DNA from: Opisthocomus hoazin | Taxonomy: Eukaryota > Chordata > Aves > Opisthocomiformes > Opisthocomidae | Assembly: GCF_030867145.1 (NCBI RefSeq) | Contig: NC_134422.1 | Coordinates: forward strand, 3,006,001-3,070,000 | DNA length: 64,000 nucleotides | Direction: 5' to 3' | Part shown: piece after piece, positions 24,701 through 39,700 of the stretch | Position numbering within the stretch: position 1 is the first letter of the stretch | Layout of the letters: every line of letters starts with the position of its first letter | Made by a program: the position numbers and the translations under genes | Notes under the pieces: model-generated | Database searches by the model: none | The model's input: only the letters and a program-made list of their open reading frames with translations | Told to the model about the DNA's origin: nothing

Positions 24701-27700
24701 CGTTACTGCCTCCTGATGACGGAGGTTCAGAAGGAGGGCTGCTGGGAAGGTACTGAATGCCACCGTCTACACTTTTGCCTGAATTTGGGAGAAATCCTAC
24801 ACGCAGTGAATTCTGAAACTTACAGTAATGTCAAAAGAACTGCTAGACGTAGCTGATTAGTATGTTTTTGTCTGAACACGCAAGTGAGATAACGACCAAA
24901 TAATGTAGCAACTTTTCTATTTCCTCCTCAAACTACTAAACAATGTTTTAGGGAATTTTTTTTTTAATTACACATTCATATTTTTTTTTAAATGCTGTCA
25001 TGCTTTTGATCATAACAGACTATTAAAAGACGAAAGCATACAAAAGAAAACAAAACCAATGCTCTTCCAATATAAAATTGCACTGGGGAGTTTTATTATC
25101 ATACTAACTTACGTGCCATTGCAGTAAGTATTTTCAAGAAATTAAAATTATCACACTCAATATATTTGTTTTTTTTGTTCATGAAATCGTATTTTAGAAA
25201 TCAGAAATAAGCTCAGTTGACACACTCTCAGCTCACACTAGACCAGGAGTTTTAAGAAATCATCACCTGAAGGCTGGACAACACCATTGATATTGTTGTG
25301 GCTGGTGCTTTGTTCCTTCGTTACCTCGCTGCGACTAGGAGCAGGTGCACTGACCACTGCAGATGCAGCAAAGTGGGCGCTGGCTGAATCAAGTGTTTTT
25401 GACATACAGTCAGAGGTGCTGGAGCCCTGTGGGAATGAAAAAAAAAAAGAAAAAAAATTTTCTTTACAATTATCCAAGTACAAAATTAAATACTACATTA
25501 GGATTGCTATAATGCACAATTACCAGCATATAAATAAATACAACTTCTAAATGTAATCTAATGCACCGTAACATTAAGTATTTCCGTATCACAAGTCTGA
25601 TGAAAAGCTGAAAACCAGTGTCCAAACCAGTGCTGAGCAAGTCCTGCCCAGTTTGGTCAGTCACTGGCAAATGCAGTTCTTCACACGACAGATCACTCCC
25701 ATGCTGTGTTGCTCAGCCTGGAGAAGACAAGGCTCTGGGCAGACCCTACAGCAGCCTTCTGGTACTTAGAGGGGGCCTACAGGAATAGCAACAGGGCGAG
25801 GAGTAATGGTTTTAAATTCAAAGAGGCGCGATTTAGATTAGATATAAAGAAGAAATTCTTCCCTGTGAGGGTGGAGAGGCCCTGGCCCAGGCTGCCCAGA
25901 GAAGCTGTGGCTGCCCCCTCTCTGGCAGGGTTCAAGGCCAGGTTGGACGGGGCTTGGAGCACCCTGCTGTGGTGGAAGGGGTCCCTGCCCAGGGCAGGGG
26001 GTGAAACTGGGTGATCTTTAAGGTCCCTTCCAACCCAAACCATTCTGTGATTCTATGAGTTTGAGAAGTTTTGTCTAAGAAAACAACTATGCCATAAATT
26101 TCCTTCTCTCTTCTGTCTCCAGGCAGCAAATACACCGCAACTGCAAGTCTAAAGAATTTTCAGTATTTGTGGTACATTCAGTCTCACAGAGTAATTTGTA
26201 CCACAGCATAACTGTCCACCGCATTCTGGAAGTACACATCTATTAGTCCAGCTTCTCTGAAAGAACGGTAAGTACTGGAAAGACAGCCTGAAATGGCTGA
26301 ATGTATCATTCTGCAACTTCAATTTATATTAATTAAGAAAATGACTTTGCATAGACATTCAGAGTGTCTTAAAAATCCAAAATTCATTCCTTTTGTTTAA
26401 ACATTCTGGTATCGTGCCTTTTCACTTCCAAAAAATGTAAAAAGTAACTGCCAATACAGAATTCCTGACTAATCAAAGTACAAAACGCTGAGGGGAAGGG
26501 ACAAACAGCACTGGCAATTAGATATAATGTGCTCCAAGTAAAGTACATTTTCCTAGTAACAGACCTCAGCAACATTTTCTTGGTAGGAAACTAACAGAAA
26601 ACAAAGCTCGACAGAAAACCACATACTCTTCCCTTGCAAGGCTTTATAGAGAAGAAATGTGATTCTTTTGGAAAACAAAAGTAGTTAAGATTGGGGATGG
26701 GGAAACAATCCAATTAAATATGCAAAACTACCTTCTTCCTCTCCGAAGCTACCAATTTTTAGTACTTACTGAACATCTGTTCATAATAGAATACATTATC
26801 TCATAAAGTAGTTTTAATAAAGAAGTCTCTTTGGAGCACTTATACAAAGGAGGATAAAACCAGTGAAAATAGTATGACTTGACAAAGCACTGGCTCTTTC
26901 TACACTGACCTACTCTGCGGATGCAGCTAACACCCTAGAATATGAAGTTTCTTACTCGACTTCTAAAATGCAGCCATGATCTATGTCATTAAAAAAAAAC
27001 CAACAAACCAAACCAAGCAGATTTTGATGTTGAAACTCAAAATATTATCTCACTCCAAACAGAATAATGAAAGGAAGGTGTTTGTACTAACTTCAGCACA
27101 AGCTGCCTTCCAGGCGCTACACAGCAAACTGGAGAAGCATCTTGACCAAAACCCACTCTACATTCCATCTAAAATGTAACGTATTCACTGAGATGTTACA
27201 CTAAGCTTTAGAGAGATAAAACCCACAGTAAGCAAAAAGGAAGATGCCAGCATATGACAGCATTTAAGGTGCATTACCTGTGCTTTCGGATGTGTCTGTT
27301 GTGAGGAATGCTGCGATTGCTGTTTCTGCTGAAGCTGAGCAAGTTGTTGCCTCTGCATTTGAACTAACTGCTGTTGATGTGTTTGGAACTGTTCCTCTGT
27401 GATGCCCCCTGTCACTGCAGAAAAGAAAGTGAAGCTAGTGTTAAACAGGCCTGCACAAAACCAACACAACCGAAATGCAAGAGCGCATCCATGCGGGACA
27501 GCAAGTGGTTGAAGACAACCCACACTGTGGTAGGTGCTTGCAGAGATCCTCGTATATTCTTCTGCAAAGCAGAGGTCAAGCTAAAATTGTTTCTTGTGTT
27601 CTTTTAGCATTGAATCATTTACAACAAAAGGATTCATAGCTTTCATCGCTTTAAAGCAGTTTCTGTCTTTGGTGGTTTTCTCTCCAGTTGCTGTAAGCAA

Positions 27701-30700
27701 AAGCTTAAAGAAATTATTTTCCTGGTTTCCAGAAAACAAGTATGTCCTAAAAACCACAGCTGAGGAAGTAGTACACTGGGCTGAGCTGGGTGTCGTCTCC
27801 CCCAGCAAACACTGTCGTTTGTTGCTGTACAGCCTTCCTCCCTGCAGCCCCTTCCGCGTGCCCTGTTCTCTGACACCAGAGGGGACTCTGTAAAGGCAGC
27901 ACACACTTGGCACTCGCCAACTCCTACTTCAACAGCACAGCCAGAATTCGCACACTGCACCACTCTGTATACAGTTCTATACCGACTCTCACTGGAAAGG
28001 ACTATGAAGTAACATGCAATACAAAAAAGCTAATCTCCAGGTCTGAAACCTCAATGTTTGCAAATACCGCAAAGCACCATTTACTTCGCAAACCCAGTTT
28101 GACCTTCCTATTTTACACTCTTTTTTCTTTTCCCCCTGAAGGAAGTGCTTAAGTTTTACCTGAACAGGATTTTCTCTGCCAATTACTTTTTTTTTAAATG
28201 AAGTAAGAATTTAAGAGTGACATGTTTATTTACGAGAACCAGGTTGATGCAACCCTAGTAGTATCACACCCTCCACAAGTGAAGGGAATGGAGAAGTCAG
28301 AAAAGCTGTTCTCAACATTCTCCCCCCAAAGAACTGCACACTTGAGAAACTGAGAATACTGTCAAGTGTTTCATGTTAAAACCTGAGTTTTGTGCAGCTG
28401 ATATTAACCTGGGAACCAAGTTCTCCTAGGAGGAAGTAAAAAGAGAATTCACTTTTCAAATATTCCCATTAACCACACTGTGGCAGTTTATTCTGCACTA
28501 CATTTTTCAAAGACAGAAGCTGTCCTTCATCTCAAGCACCTGGCTTCTGCAGCAATGTCACCTTATCAAGAGACCCTCAGGTAACATTCAAATATGGAGT
28601 GATCTATCTTTCAGGGTCTGGGTCTTTAATTTACTAGCTGTAATACTCGCAGTTGTCCAGAAATTCCATTCTGAATAAATACCAACATTATGACTGTGAC
28701 CGTTTAGAAATCAGTACTGAAATGTCTTCTCCACTGCTACATCATCAAAACAGGCTTCAACCACATCAGGAGAGCACCTAAAAGTCCAATGACTTACACA
28801 GTTACTCCTATTAGGATCTACGGGTTTTGCTACCATTTCCAACATATCCTAAAATCAAATTTATTTCATATTTCACTGTATTTCATCCCTCTTGAAGATT
28901 CTTAGCTATTACTACAAGCACTTAAAAGTTCAGACAGCTAAAGATGTGAAGTTCCCTCACAAGAGTCTCCCAAAATGTGCTGCACTACTAACGGCAACAG
29001 CCAAGAATAGCATTGTGGAACACTACATATACATGTATTTCTATTTTTAAGTTCTGAGGTAACAAATTCCAGAACATGTCTTTTGTTTTATTTAAAAAAA
29101 ATGTTTTAGAACAAGCTTACACAGCACAAAGAAATACCTAAATTGTATTTAGCCATAATGAAATATTGTTTGTCTGTAGTACAGGGGTATTCATCTAGAC
29201 TCAAAGTTGCATTCTTCTATGGACTGTAAAGACATCATCTAGAAAGCAGTCTCTACACCAGAGGATCATCTAATTTAGCCTACATATGAATTCTATGTTT
29301 TCAACCTGCCTTCCTTCTCTGACACAGACCATGAAGTCATGACACACTACTACAAGGTTCAGGGAGGATTACCCTAATTAAGTAAAAATTGCTTACACTG
29401 CCTTCACATGTTTAAATCCCCCTCAGTTCACTACCTATCACCAGGTGTTTATTCAGCGGTCAGACTGAACTCCGCTGTTCGCCTTGTTATGAAACAGCAG
29501 ATGTTCATTAGCACATTTAATATCATTTGCTTCTACCAAATCAAACAACTGAAGGGTCCTAAAGACAAAAAAAAAGCAGACCTCTACGATGCCCTAAGTT
29601 AAGTGCAAGTGTTCTGTACTTCTTATAAAAGGTTCTATTTACCAGAACTTTGGCTTCCACTGCTGAATATTGGGATTTTCTATTTGACCATAGCCTGACT
29701 GTACTGAAATACTACAACAAAACAGGGTAAAATGTCAGTGTGAAATTAAGTCTTCCAGGCTCCTCTCTGCCTTGACAGCTTTGGTTTGGATTATTATGTA
29801 ATTTCTCTTAGGAGCTGAAGGCTGTAATCAAAGATCGTCTTTCAGGCTGCCCCAAAAGTGGTATTTCATTAATCTAATCACATCTACATGGTACTTAACT
29901 CTGGAAAAAAAAAAAAACAAACCTCTAAAAGGTAAAAGCTTGTTCCATCAGCAAACTCCTTTAACTGAGAACGCCATCATCTGCAGTTGTCTTTTGTGTC
30001 TAGGGCCATGGTAACTAAACAGACAATTATCTGAGCGGGTCACTAGAACCGGCAGCTGAAGCCGACTGGAAGCCAAATGCAGCATACTGACTGTACTGCA
30101 AGCTGCTGAAGATTCTGCCTAAAGCCTACTTCTTACTCCAGTCCCCAGACTGAGACGGGTTGCACTCTAGGAATTCAGCAAGCAGGTTCAGTATCACTTA
30201 GCTGTCACAAGTAGTACCACGTACAAATTCCTGGTAACTTTCTTCCTCCATCATCTCTCCTGATGATCAGTTGTATCCCCAGCTCATCAGTTTATCTTGT
30301 TTTAGATTAAACAGAGAATTCCTCTGGAAGTGTCTCCGGCAAAGCAACCAGCTTACTTTTCCAGATACAGCGTGTAAGACTACACACAGTTTACACAACC
30401 GACCAGAGGGATCAGATTGTTTCAGTGACCTTGCCTCTTAAAGTTCCTCAAACTCAGTTTTCCCATTTGCAGTTCTCATAACATGAGCAAGAGAGTAATT
30501 TAGCTTGAAACAGTGGTTCTTTATTCATGCACTAATTAGGCACTTTCAAGAAAAGACCAGTCACACATTTTTAAAGTCAGTCTTTCTTTCTGTTTGTACA
30601 ATGCCTAGCATTAGATGGATATCAGAGTAGGAGCTGCTTTATTAATACATGCGAAAAATATAATGAAGAGGTAACTGTAAACATTCTTGCGCACTGAAAA

Positions 30701-33700
30701 CCAAAGCAAGTAACTCCACGTCTTCTCTAAACTAAAAGAAAAAAGAAAAAAAACCAAAAGCCATCAGTTTAATTACTGTCACTGTTTCCCCTCGAGGCAG
30801 CTTTATGCTTACAGGTGAGTGTGCTCCAGAATCAACTCATTTCAATACTCCTGTCCCAAGCAGAATTCCTTTAGTAAAGACAGTGATAGTACCTGTGCTC
30901 ATTCAATGCACGACCAGACTTACGACCAGCTCTTTTAAAATTTGCTATTTACTAATGAGAAAATCGGTAACAGCAGTGCTTCTTGCTGGCTCAGTTATTT
31001 GGTGAAGAATTCTGTTGTCTATTGTATCTGCTGCTTTACCAGAATTACAGGATCTCTTTTGTAATTTAAATCTGGAAAGATGAAGGTCTCCCATAACCAT
31101 AAATTCCCCGCATAATGTACTGGAACTACCGAGTGATCTCTATTCTAATCTAAATGTATTCTTCAGAGGATTTCTAAAATTACATAACAGAAGTTAATTA
31201 CTATTCCTCTACAAAGTGGCTTAGATCCATCAGATTTGTTTTTATGCTCTTTAGGTATTTCTCTATAGTCTCTCCCATCAGTAAAATGCATTTTTCTCTA
31301 TCCTTTCCTTTCCTTCTGTCTCCCTAACAGTGCAAATCCTGAAGCACGAGCGCCACTACACATGTGTATACCAGGTCTGTCACTAATTTGCCATGTAGCA
31401 TCAATTTAGGGTTTTTATTCTTGTTGATGACATTACCCGAATCAGGAAGGGCTGGCTTTTTTTTCTTATGTATACACTGTTCCCCACCAAAACACAGGCC
31501 CCCCTTTTTCCCTGAATATACTGCTTAAATGCTGTTCTCATTTTTGTTTTCTTCTTATGTGCCATCTTTCCTCTAGCTACTGCAATTCCCTTCCACTGCT
31601 GCAATATTCATTTATACTAAAGTCAGGTATGGAGAATTCACATCTTTCTTCAACCTTTTTCCTTTACTTCTTTCTTCAGATACTATTAAAATCAGATATA
31701 TCAGCTTCCATCCCAAAACACTCTCCTAGTTTTTTAGGTAGACTCCACCTTGGGGGGGGCGGGGGAACGCTCTGCAGAGCCGACTTCAAAGCCTCAAGGT
31801 TCTACATCTAGCTAATCCTTAAATAATTGACTGATATTTATTATATTATCACAAAATATCCTACAGCAAAACTAACCAACTGAACCTATATCTTTTTAAG
31901 CAACTTTCCTTACCTTGGTGTCATCGTATTTATTCACGCAAACAGAAATCTTGCAGTATTACTTGCTCTGGTTATACAAAGAGCTCCCAGCAAATTCTTT
32001 GTTGTTCCTTACAGCTCATGGTCCATGTTGCACATCCTTAACTCCGACAAAGAGTATTCCTTTCTATTTTCCGCATTTGCCTTCACACCACATCTCTTGA
32101 TGCTCATCCATAATCCCATCACACACAACTGCCCCTTGCTGCTACAGGTGCATCCCTCCAGCCCTTCGAGTTCCTCACAAATGAAAACTGCACAAAATCC
32201 CACCGTAGCACATTATGTCTGTTCCCTCCATACAGCAGAAAAATATTCTTGTGCAAGTCTGCTCATGACAGAGAGAACAACATAAAGGTTGCAATGACTA
32301 CACTGAAAATCAGTTACAAAAGTAAATACTCTGTGCTTTTGTCAGCACTACACTACACTGATGTTACCTAATAGGTTAATGCTCAGTCTTATAAAACCGT
32401 AACATAGAGAAAACTGCTTTCGTCTTCAAGAAATATAATTTCTACACATAAATTCCAAAGGTATGTTATTGAGGATTAAATACCCAACCCTGCAAGTGAT
32501 TTTAAAAGAGACTGACCATTCCACACCCATATAAAATTAACTATGGAATTCAGAATCAGCCTATTATCTAATTATCCTGTTTTACAGTAACAACTTCTGT
32601 ATATACACAACAGAGTAGGAGAATACTCAGATGCTTCTGGATGCTTGGTAGCAGATCTCTTGGCATATCTCTAATTGTTCAGCTTTTTAAAGAATCATAC
32701 ATCCTTTTACAATTATAAAGAGGTGACAGTGTTAAAACTTTGTCAATTTTAACTCCTAATACGTGAAGCAAGTGATGTAAAGGCTGCTCATGTAAGCTTA
32801 AAGCAATTCTGTCTTTTGGAGGCTTTTATTCCAGCTTCAGTGCTTCTATGCCCAAATGGCTAACAAAGGGTCTACACAGATCAGAAGCATTGCATGTATC
32901 TTACATTTTCCTGAAGAGGCTACAAGAAACTTATTTTTTTTAAATATTAAACCATATACATGCTGTCCTGCTCATCTGGAGCTACCAGGTCATAAAGCTG
33001 AACGGCAAGAGGCGGCATTGGCTGTGGGAGTTAGAGATGACATTTAAGGAAAAAAGCAATCTCCTATCCCACTTAATCGATGACTGATCATTTTCTGAAA
33101 AATCAACAGAGAAGGCGTGTCATCGGATGCTTCCAGTGTCAAAACTTCTCCTATGACAGGTATCAGTAGAAAGCGCTGTTCTCAGACTTTTTCATGCCTG
33201 CTCAGTACACTCATTAACTTACTACTGGTTTTCTGCGATGTTTTGGCAAGTTTTAATAAGAAAAACACTGACAACAGAAATGACACCCACACCCCCCAAA
33301 ACCAACTACTTTTCTTCTGCATATATAAAGAGCATTCTTCTTTCCTTAAACAAAAGTCTTTAAGACTCAATCACACCTAAGCAAATCTTAAATACGAGCA
33401 GGTTCCCTCCTTCGAATAACACATGGTTAAGTCCAGCAATTTATCAAGATTCTATTGCAACTGTAATAAAAGTAGGAGGAAGAGGACTGTTTGTGGAAAA
33501 TTTCTGTATACTCAAAGCAAAACAAAACAATCAGCTTTTATCTTTGGTTTAGGTACACGTCACTGCTGAAGATGTTATCAGTAAAGACACAAGTAAAGAC
33601 ACCGGAATTCAGTATTTTCAACTCCAGAAGAATTCAGATCCTTGCCTACCTGATATGCCATTCTTGCTGGTGTTCAATAAAGCTACAGACGCTGCAGAGA

Positions 33701-36700
33701 CTCTTTTATTATTCACAGTCTGCCCTGGTTTCCTTGAGGTACATTCTTCGCTATCGCTGTCCTGTAGATTTAGTAGCCGTGGCTGAAAACACTGCAGTCG
33801 ACATGATCTGATATTGCTTAGTATTTCAGAAAGGGACAGTCTGTTTTCACGACGTTTATTGGAAGCATTGGTCCGTGAAAAATTAGAAGAAAAGTCTAAA
33901 GTCTGGGAAGAGCTTGAAAAACTGTTCAGCATTTCTGGGTCAATCTGTCTCAAGACAGGATCATGTTCTGTGGATATTCGGTCCATTATAACCCTGATTA
34001 AAGAGGATGACAAAAGGTGTTAGTTTAACTATCTCTTCTTAATACTTCTATCCTCAGAAGGGGAACGGAGAGTAAAAATGGCACAACTGTACCTTCCGCC
34101 CCTGCCAATTCGTCTTCTTGCAAATCCTATACACCTTCTTGGAATTGTAAGGGTTGTAAGGCAATGCCTGAACCTCAGTTTGTCCAATTCTGCCAATTCT
34201 GAGTTTTCATATGAAGAATTAGTTTGGTCCAAACGAGGCTGTAAAGAAAAAAGAAAAGCTGATTTTTCACTCACTTAGAATGTATACTTTGGTTAGGTTA
34301 CTACTAAGTGATGATCACACTCAGGCTACGATATAGAAAATGTTGAAAATGCCCACAGAACTATCACTTGATTATTAGGCTTAGATCATAACAGAACTTG
34401 GAAGATTTTTTTAAAAAAACCAACCGTGAATTCACGGAGCAGAAAATCCTCTTTCCTTGATTAGTCATAAATTTAGATGCCACAACCAAGACATAGAACA
34501 AGCCAAAATTAATTCATTCTCCCAAGAAGCACGTAAAGCCACCCTACTCGGGCACAGGTCCATCTGGCCCAGTACCTCCAGCCTGAGAATGGCTCTTCTG
34601 CTGATTGATCACGAGATATAGAACACAGGGAGCAATTCTTTTCTTGTTACAGCCTCTGAGCTTGAGGCTCTTAGAAGCCGAAAGACTTCCTGCAGGCAAG
34701 TCTGCACCTTGACTATGCTTTGTAATCAGCTGAAGGCCTATCCTCCTCATGAATTTGTCTAACCTCGCTAGTAAGGGTCAGTAGCATTAAAGCTTCTGTC
34801 TGTAAAAACGAGTTTGAGAAATAGTTGATGGAAATAAGTCAAAACTATAGGCACAACTCCAGTGCCAAGTACCATGCTGTAGAAGAACACTTTTAGTACT
34901 TCTTGTGACAAAGGAAACGCCACGGAGGCCTGTTCATTTATCAAAGGTCCTGCTGAATCACCAGCTGTACAAAGCCAAGTGACAACAATCCCCAACTCAG
35001 AGCGCCTGCAACCTAAGCGTGTAGGTAAGTTCAAACGGGGTTCCTAAACTTAGTTTAGTTTTACTTGTGAAATGCATACTGCCAAAGGCAACAGACGCTG
35101 ATCTGAACGGCCTTTGTTCCAACACACAGCAGTCAATTACCAGATCTCGACAGCGCGTTTGCCGTATCAGCTTACCTTAGGCTATTTTTATTACTTCATG
35201 AACATCATCATTATTATTATGAACTCAAAACTGCATAACCTTTACATACAGAAATGCTGTGTGCTATCTGAAATGTCTTCTACGACATGTTAATAAATGT
35301 TCATTGAAGTAATAAATTTTTGCAATCAGGTTAAACCTCCAGCAACAGCAGTGCTGTAAATTCACTTAATTTATGGTAAGGGTTAACCAAAACTCAAATG
35401 GCTTCAGTAGTCAAAAAAAAAAAAAACTCTAAAAGGCTAACACTAAGGCTCTTAAATAACCTGCTTCGAAACAGCAATGGAAAAGTAAAAGAAAAGACTG
35501 CAAACACAAGTTTCCAGTCATCTCAACTTCTACTGGCAAAGCAGTTAACTCACAGGCGAAGGTTAAAAAAAAAAAAAAGGAGCAGGATAAATTCTAAGCA
35601 AGAGAGAAGCTTCAGCTAACCCTCCGGAGCTAAGCAGAAAAGGTGACCAGATTAGCAATCAACAGGTTAAAAAAACCCTCATCTATACTGATGAGTAACT
35701 TAAAGGACCACACAAAAAATGGGTGGCAGAGAGACAAGTGTATGTTAAACAACCCACTAATAAATCTCTAAAAGGAGAAGAGTAGTCAAAAGTAATGACA
35801 TATTCCTGGAAAGGTCGAGTTGTCTCTGGTATTCTGGAAGTGACTACAACACAACAGGACGCTGCAAAGCGGGCACGGGAGCAGGTGCCAGCACACATCT
35901 GACCTGCGCAAAGAGCCTTCAGCACAGCTCGTGGGAGGCGCCCAAGCCGTAATTTGAGTATTCTGGGGGATGTCTGGGTTTCTGAAACAGCCTACCTAGT
36001 GACTAAATGACTTCTCTATTAGTGGCTTTAAAGGCTACACAACTATTTTGTCACATAAATTCATTCTCTCCACAGGAAACAAGCAAAGAAAACCAGACCC
36101 ATTACAGTGCTGTGTTGCCTTTCTTGGCCTCTGCAACCTAAAGCTCCCCATCCATAAGCACGTGCTTGGTAAAAAAATTCACTGTCAGTGGTTCCGAGAT
36201 GACAGGACATCTATAATTAGTCTCTGACCTCTGCACATTCTTGCAATTGCAACCTAATGTTTTTCAATATATCCACAGTTTGCACTGATGTCAAAATAAC
36301 ATTTTGACTTAACTATACAAAAAGATATCCTCGATTGATTAGACCCCTCTGCTTCAATAGCAGGCTCTACTCAATGCCCCAGTAGGATCTCTCAGCAGGT
36401 CTGAGAACTGGGACAACCAGTATCTAACTCTAACAAGCTCTACAAGCTGGGAAGAAAGGATGTGCTAAGAAAACTGAGGAGAACAAAAAAATCTCTCCCT
36501 TCTAAGCAGTGGCTGAATTGGTCTGCAAGCAACACATTATGTTACCTTCAAGTAATGACAGGGGAACAGCACAACGGGCATAATTTTCGTGCAGACTGAA
36601 AACAATTGTCTTTGGATTCACCAAATCATCAAAGCTTTGGTGGGGAAAGTGAGAACAGAAGAGCTATTACATTAGCTCTGTGCCAATATAAACTTAAAAG

Positions 36701-39700
36701 AACCCACAACATAACAAAAACCACCACACTAAATCCAACAGCAGGTAGTCTTACAGCATAATACTGGCATCCTGCTCTTCTCCTGAAAGCACAGGGTCCA
36801 TCAGGATCATTTTCTTCTTCTGCTTCTGATACTGGCGAGGGTACCTAAACCAGAAAGCACAGTCATTCTGCCACGTTTACAGAAGATAATTTTTTAAATT
36901 TACTATAGAAGTTTATATTTATGTAATATGAACTGCCACATTTATATATTAAATGCAAGCCTCTTTGAAGTATAGCTTAGTAGAAGAAAACAAACTCATC
37001 ATTTATGCAGGTATCTTTTATATATCTATCTGTCTATCTCTCTCTCTCTCTCTACATATATAAAAATCTCCACTGGCCAACAGAGTTATTCTCCACTTCA
37101 AGCCAGACTGGCCAAATTACAGGCAACTGAAATTTCTACCTTCTGTACGCTGCGATTTTGTAACAGAGTATTACCTGCGGGAACTCATCTTCATCTGAAC
37201 TGTGGAAGTCATACTGTTTAATGTCACTCTTGCTGATAACAGGCAAGGGCTCAGCAGAGGGCTGTTGAGGAATTACTACACACTCTATTTTAGGTTTCTT
37301 TAGATACTTCTTCTTTTGACGTACAACATCGGACACCTCCTCCTTTAGAGATGAATGATGAGGATGCTGTTTGTGAAAAACAAACATAAAATTTTTTAAA
37401 AAATAAAGTAATTAACTTTTCCTCTTCTCATGCCTTAGAGACATGACTGCTTGTCTTCCAAAGCCTTACAACATGCAGCATCTGCAGACTATGTTTCAGA
37501 TACATAACACAAGATATATTCAAAACATTAAAAAATCCAGAACTTTACCTCTGATTGTCTTTACAGATATTTATCAATAAATAAACTGAAAGCTTTCAAG
37601 CCATATGACTACCTAAGAGTTTCCTTGCCTTGCAGTACACTCTGTATATTGTAATTGGAAATCCTATTCCAATTATTTTCTGAAATCTCGGTTTTCTACG
37701 GCAAGCACTTTCAATTTTCTGAACTGCTCAGATATGTTCAAAAGAAACGACCTAATTTGTTTCACGTTTCTCAGATAGTTTATATATTTTTGAAAAGATG
37801 TAATGTTACTCGGTTGTGCTATTTAAGATTTTGCTAACGCGAACCCTCCGTAGTTAAGCAACTCCATCAATATTAAACTGTTCGCTTGAACACAAACGCT
37901 ATTAAACTTCAAAGCTTTTAAGATAAAAGGAAGATGACTTCACTCGTAAAATTCTCAACTGCAGTAAAAGCCAGGGCAGTTTCGAGCAGGCGTGTAAAAC
38001 CTTCGCGCAGTGCCCGCCGCCGGCTGCCCTCGGCCCGTCACCACGAGGTGTCGCGGGCGAGAAACGCAAGCGGCAGACGCTCCGCCACACGCCAGCCTCA
38101 CACCCCAGCTTTCCTAACGACTGCGATTTCAGGCTATTTCATCCAAAACACGGCTTCTTTCGAAGCTGGGTGCGGGTTTTTTTCACCCCCTCGTCCCATT
38201 AACAGCAGAGCATCAGGTCGTACCCTTTTCTACGCTGTACTCAGTCCAGTGAGCTGAACCAGAACGATGACCTTAAAATGGCTTGCGGTGGAAACTTGTT
38301 TTTCAGTTTGGGTTTGTTTGGGGGTTTTGTTTGTTTTAAAAACACGACCCTCTAGTATTTATGTTTGAAAGCAAAGCTAGCTCCTAAGAAGGACGAAAGA
38401 CACTTATGGCTTCAGTAACAACTAAAGGAAATATGATATGAAGAAGTAGAAACAAGACAAGCAGAACAGCCATCTGCAGTAATATAACTACACTGAGGTT
38501 GGAAGCAGTTAATTCTGCAATTAATGCCTGTATTAACTGCAAAAAAAAAACCCCAAATCTTATTCTTAAGTAGTCATTTGAAATACCTTAACCCGAGATG
38601 GATACGTTACTCAGTACTGCTGCCTGCAGTGCAAGGTGCTTATGACTACACCACTATCTTTCATTTAATTCTACTGGAACCACACAACACCAGAACAAAC
38701 AAATGCAGTCACAGCCGTGGTTAACTAGGATCCTTCAGAAAAAAAGTATTTTAATTCTCTTCTGCACAAATATAAAGACTGTCCTCAGAGGAACATTACG
38801 ATCCGATTCAGTGCCGGACCCGAACAGTGAAACTCGATACAGAGCTCCCTTTGATGTATTTTTCTTATTATCTTTTTTTGAGTGGAATATATTTCTTCAT
38901 GAGACAAGGAAAAAGAAAACCATTACAGTTCAGCTTTTCTAGCTGTGGATTATTCTTATATTACTACTTCTCCAGATGCTACCAACAAGGTCAATTATAA
39001 GATCCCTTGGGTTTCTGTACAGATTAAAAAAAAGAAGTAAAGGAAGACTGTCAAAGTAGCATTAAGTACAGCATTTCACAACTTCACTGGTTTTAGAATG
39101 ACAAAATAACTAATGTGTGACACACAGCAACTCAAGTCTTTCATCTTTCTGCACTCATTCTCCCAGGGCAGCCTTCCATCCCTTTGCAGAAACTAAAGGT
39201 TCCCAAACCCAGCCACTCTTTCTTCCACCTTCCGATGTTTGCTACTCACCTAACACTGAGGGCCAAGCAGCACCAGATGTCAAAATGCCTACTCAGTATT
39301 ACTGAGAAGCATACAGGCCTCAGTAATAACAATTACAAATTCCACTCAGTGTTTTTGAAAACATCAGCTGCTTGCAACTCTTTTCAGCTGTCAACAAGAT
39401 GCAACAGCTGCGTTCCTGTGCCTGGAAACGTTACTAATCAAAGACCACCTCATCAGTTCAGGATAGTTCCTAGAACCCTTTGCCATTCTAGCCGTAATTC
39501 AGCAAACCCCTGTATTTTCAGGACTACCCTTGCACTGAGGGTCAGACAGCACTCATGGACAACCCTAACTGAAAATCGGTGCTCTGGTCTCCCTCTGAAG
39601 GGAGAAGGAAAAATAATTCCCTATACTTTGCAATCTCGTGGAGGTCCTGAGGTCCACTTAACCCCTTCACGTTTACACCACCGTACAAGGAAAGAGACAG

